6,519 bases of DNA, from positions 1 to 6,519 of the forward strand of contig JAGWMT010000181.1 in the NCBI GenBank assembly GCA_028871595.1, read 5' to 3'. The notes beneath the pieces were generated by a model. The model worked only from the letters and a program-made list of their open reading frames with translations, had not been told where the DNA came from and ran no database searches. This stretch comes from Elusimicrobiota bacterium (GTDB lineage: Bacteria > Elusimicrobiota > Elusimicrobia > UBA1565 > UBA9628). Shown one piece after another: positions 6,012 to 6,519 of this stretch; position 1 is the stretch's first letter, and every line of letters begins with the position of its first letter. The translations under genes and the position numbers were made by a program.

Positions 6012-6062
6012 CGAACATCGGAACTCGCGCCGGCGCGAGTGTTGATGTCTTATCGAACATCG
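6012..6062. repeat. 9-bp direct repeat flanking the hairpin
   Basis: CGAACATCG occurs at 6012-6020 and again at 6054-6062, on either side of the palindrome. Both copies contain ACATC, which can pair with the single GATGT at 6044-6048, so two alternative outer stems are possible. No site-specific recombination or insertion element is indicated. Confidence 0.6.
6015..6048. terminator. Strong palindromic hairpin between convergent genes, likely bidirectional terminator
   Basis: ACTCGCGCCGGCGCGAGT (6023-6040) is an 18-bp perfect palindrome. Outside it, ACATC (6015-6019) pairs with GATGT (6044-6048), joined in plus-strand RNA by two G-U wobbles and one A-G mismatch, giving a stem of up to about 17 levels. 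It lies in the 85-bp gap between the converging esterase and DUF309 genes. The following plus-strand bases (TCTTAT) are only mildly U-rich and there is no U-run on the minus strand, so it is not a classic intrinsic terminator. Confidence 0.6.
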
Positions 6063-6071
6063 TCGCGCGTC

Positions 6072-6428
6072 TCAGGCCGAGCGCAGACCGAAGCGCAGTG
6101 ATTCCGGCGCGTTGTTCGAGGCGCGTGCGGCCGCGAGCGCGGCGTCCAGTTTGGCGAGGGAGTCCGGCGTCAAAAGAGGACCGGCCCGGCGGAGCTTATC
6201 CCATCCGCGGTCCAGAAGATAGAACGCCCCTGCGGGTTTGGACGGATCGGTCTTGAGGCGGTGCAGCCCCGCGGCGACCTGGATCAGCCCTTGGAGCAGT
6301 ACCTTTTCCTCGCCCGCGGCGGCTTTCCAGGCGTCTTCCAGCTCCTCGTGCGCGTCGAAGTAGCGGCCCTCGCCGCCCAACTCGTCGGCGCGGTCCAGCC
6401 AGGCCTGGAGCGGTTTGCCGGCGATCAA
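6072..6428 (-). CDS. DUF309 domain protein
   Basis: Starting at a TTG (6428-6426) this gives a 118-residue, mainly helical cytoplasmic protein. The DUF309 (PF03745) signature is clear: GRYFDAHEELEDAW (21-34), then QGLIQVAAGLHRL (46-58) and GAFYLL (67-72), with the conserved His and Glu in DAHEELE. The family is a small helical-bundle domain of unknown biochemical role, so no function is given. The TTG is preferred because it overlaps the preceding stop as TTGA, the same junction seen at 989-992, and because the domain begins almost at once. An ATG at 6482 is possible and would add 18 residues, but it would overlap the preceding gene by 58 bp in another frame and the added residues look unlike the family. 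It converges with the esterase gene. Confidence 0.83.
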   Translation of the reverse strand: MIAGKPLQAWLDRADELGGEGRYFDAHEELEDAWKAAAGEEKVLLQGLIQVAAGLHRLKTDPSKPAGAFYLLDRGWDKLRRAGPLLTPDSLAKLDAALAAARASNNAPESLRFGLRSA

Positions 6429-6519
6429 CGGTCGCGCGGCGGGAGCTTCTTCACCAGGATGAAGAGCTTCCCGTCGGCCCATTGCCCGCGCGCCGTGGCC
6501 TCGGCCTGCGCGCCGTGCC
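6425..6519 (-). CDS. C-terminal fragment of an unidentified protein, 5' end outside the window
   Basis: Reading leftwards from the window edge, an open frame of 30 codons ends in a TGA at 6427-6425. The last residues are QWADGKLFILVKKLPPRDR, a plausible beta-strand and basic tail. Evidence that it is real: its stop forms a TTGA overlap with the start of the DUF309 gene, and the competing reading of the same bases as a DUF309 extension looks less protein-like. Too little is visible to name a family. It is probably cotranscribed with the DUF309 gene. Confidence 0.5.
   Translation of the reverse strand, partial: HGAQAEATARGQWADGKLFILVKKLPPRDR

Noticed and set aside
5803..6060. Minus-strand open frame of 85 codons covering the convergent gap
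   Set aside because: It overlaps the esterase 3' end and the hairpin; no family motif or promoter is seen.

Overview
This is a GC-rich bacterial chromosomal stretch, tightly packed, with no sign of mobile elements, CRISPR, tRNA or rRNA. The taxon cannot be fixed from sequence alone. LexA has a Gram-positive-type SOS box (CGAAC-N4-GTTCG). The TIGR03546/TIGR03545 gene pair is, from memory, found mainly in Gram-negative (diderm) bacteria. Signal peptides and GC content would suit a diderm of an uncultured phylum such as Elusimicrobiota, but that is a low-confidence guess.

Left part (1-4429, minus strand): four genes read leftwards and look like one operon. In transcription order they are a secreted protein with a probable papain-like (CHAP/NlpC-P60-like) C-terminal domain, a small membrane protein of family TIGR03546, a large single-anchor AsmA-like protein of family TIGR03545, and an exported calcineurin-like metallophosphoesterase cut by the window edge. 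The first two are 13 bp apart. The second and third overlap as ATGA, and the third and fourth overlap as TTGA with a TTG start. Every product is predicted to act in or beyond the cytoplasmic membrane, so the operon looks like an envelope module.

Centre (4430-5125): a short divergent promoter region holds a textbook lexA promoter with the SOS box lying between the -35 and -10 boxes, overlapped by a second perfect 8-bp inverted repeat. lexA itself is intact, with its cleavage site and Ser/Lys dyad.

Right part (5126-6519): 15 bp after lexA comes a secreted PHB-depolymerase-family esterase with a complete catalytic triad. It converges on a DUF309 gene across an 85-bp gap that carries an 18-bp perfect palindrome, a likely shared terminator. 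The DUF309 gene probably starts at a TTG overlapping the stop of another gene, of which only the last 30 codons are visible.

The most notable pattern is at the starts. All three genes that could head a transcript here (the putative peptidase, lexA and, less surely, the esterase) have a TAnnnT hexamer exactly 6 nt before a start codon and no usable Shine-Dalgarno sequence, which suggests leaderless mRNAs. No wholly new system is evident. The envelope operon built around the uncharacterised TIGR03545/TIGR03546 pair is the best candidate for undescribed biology.
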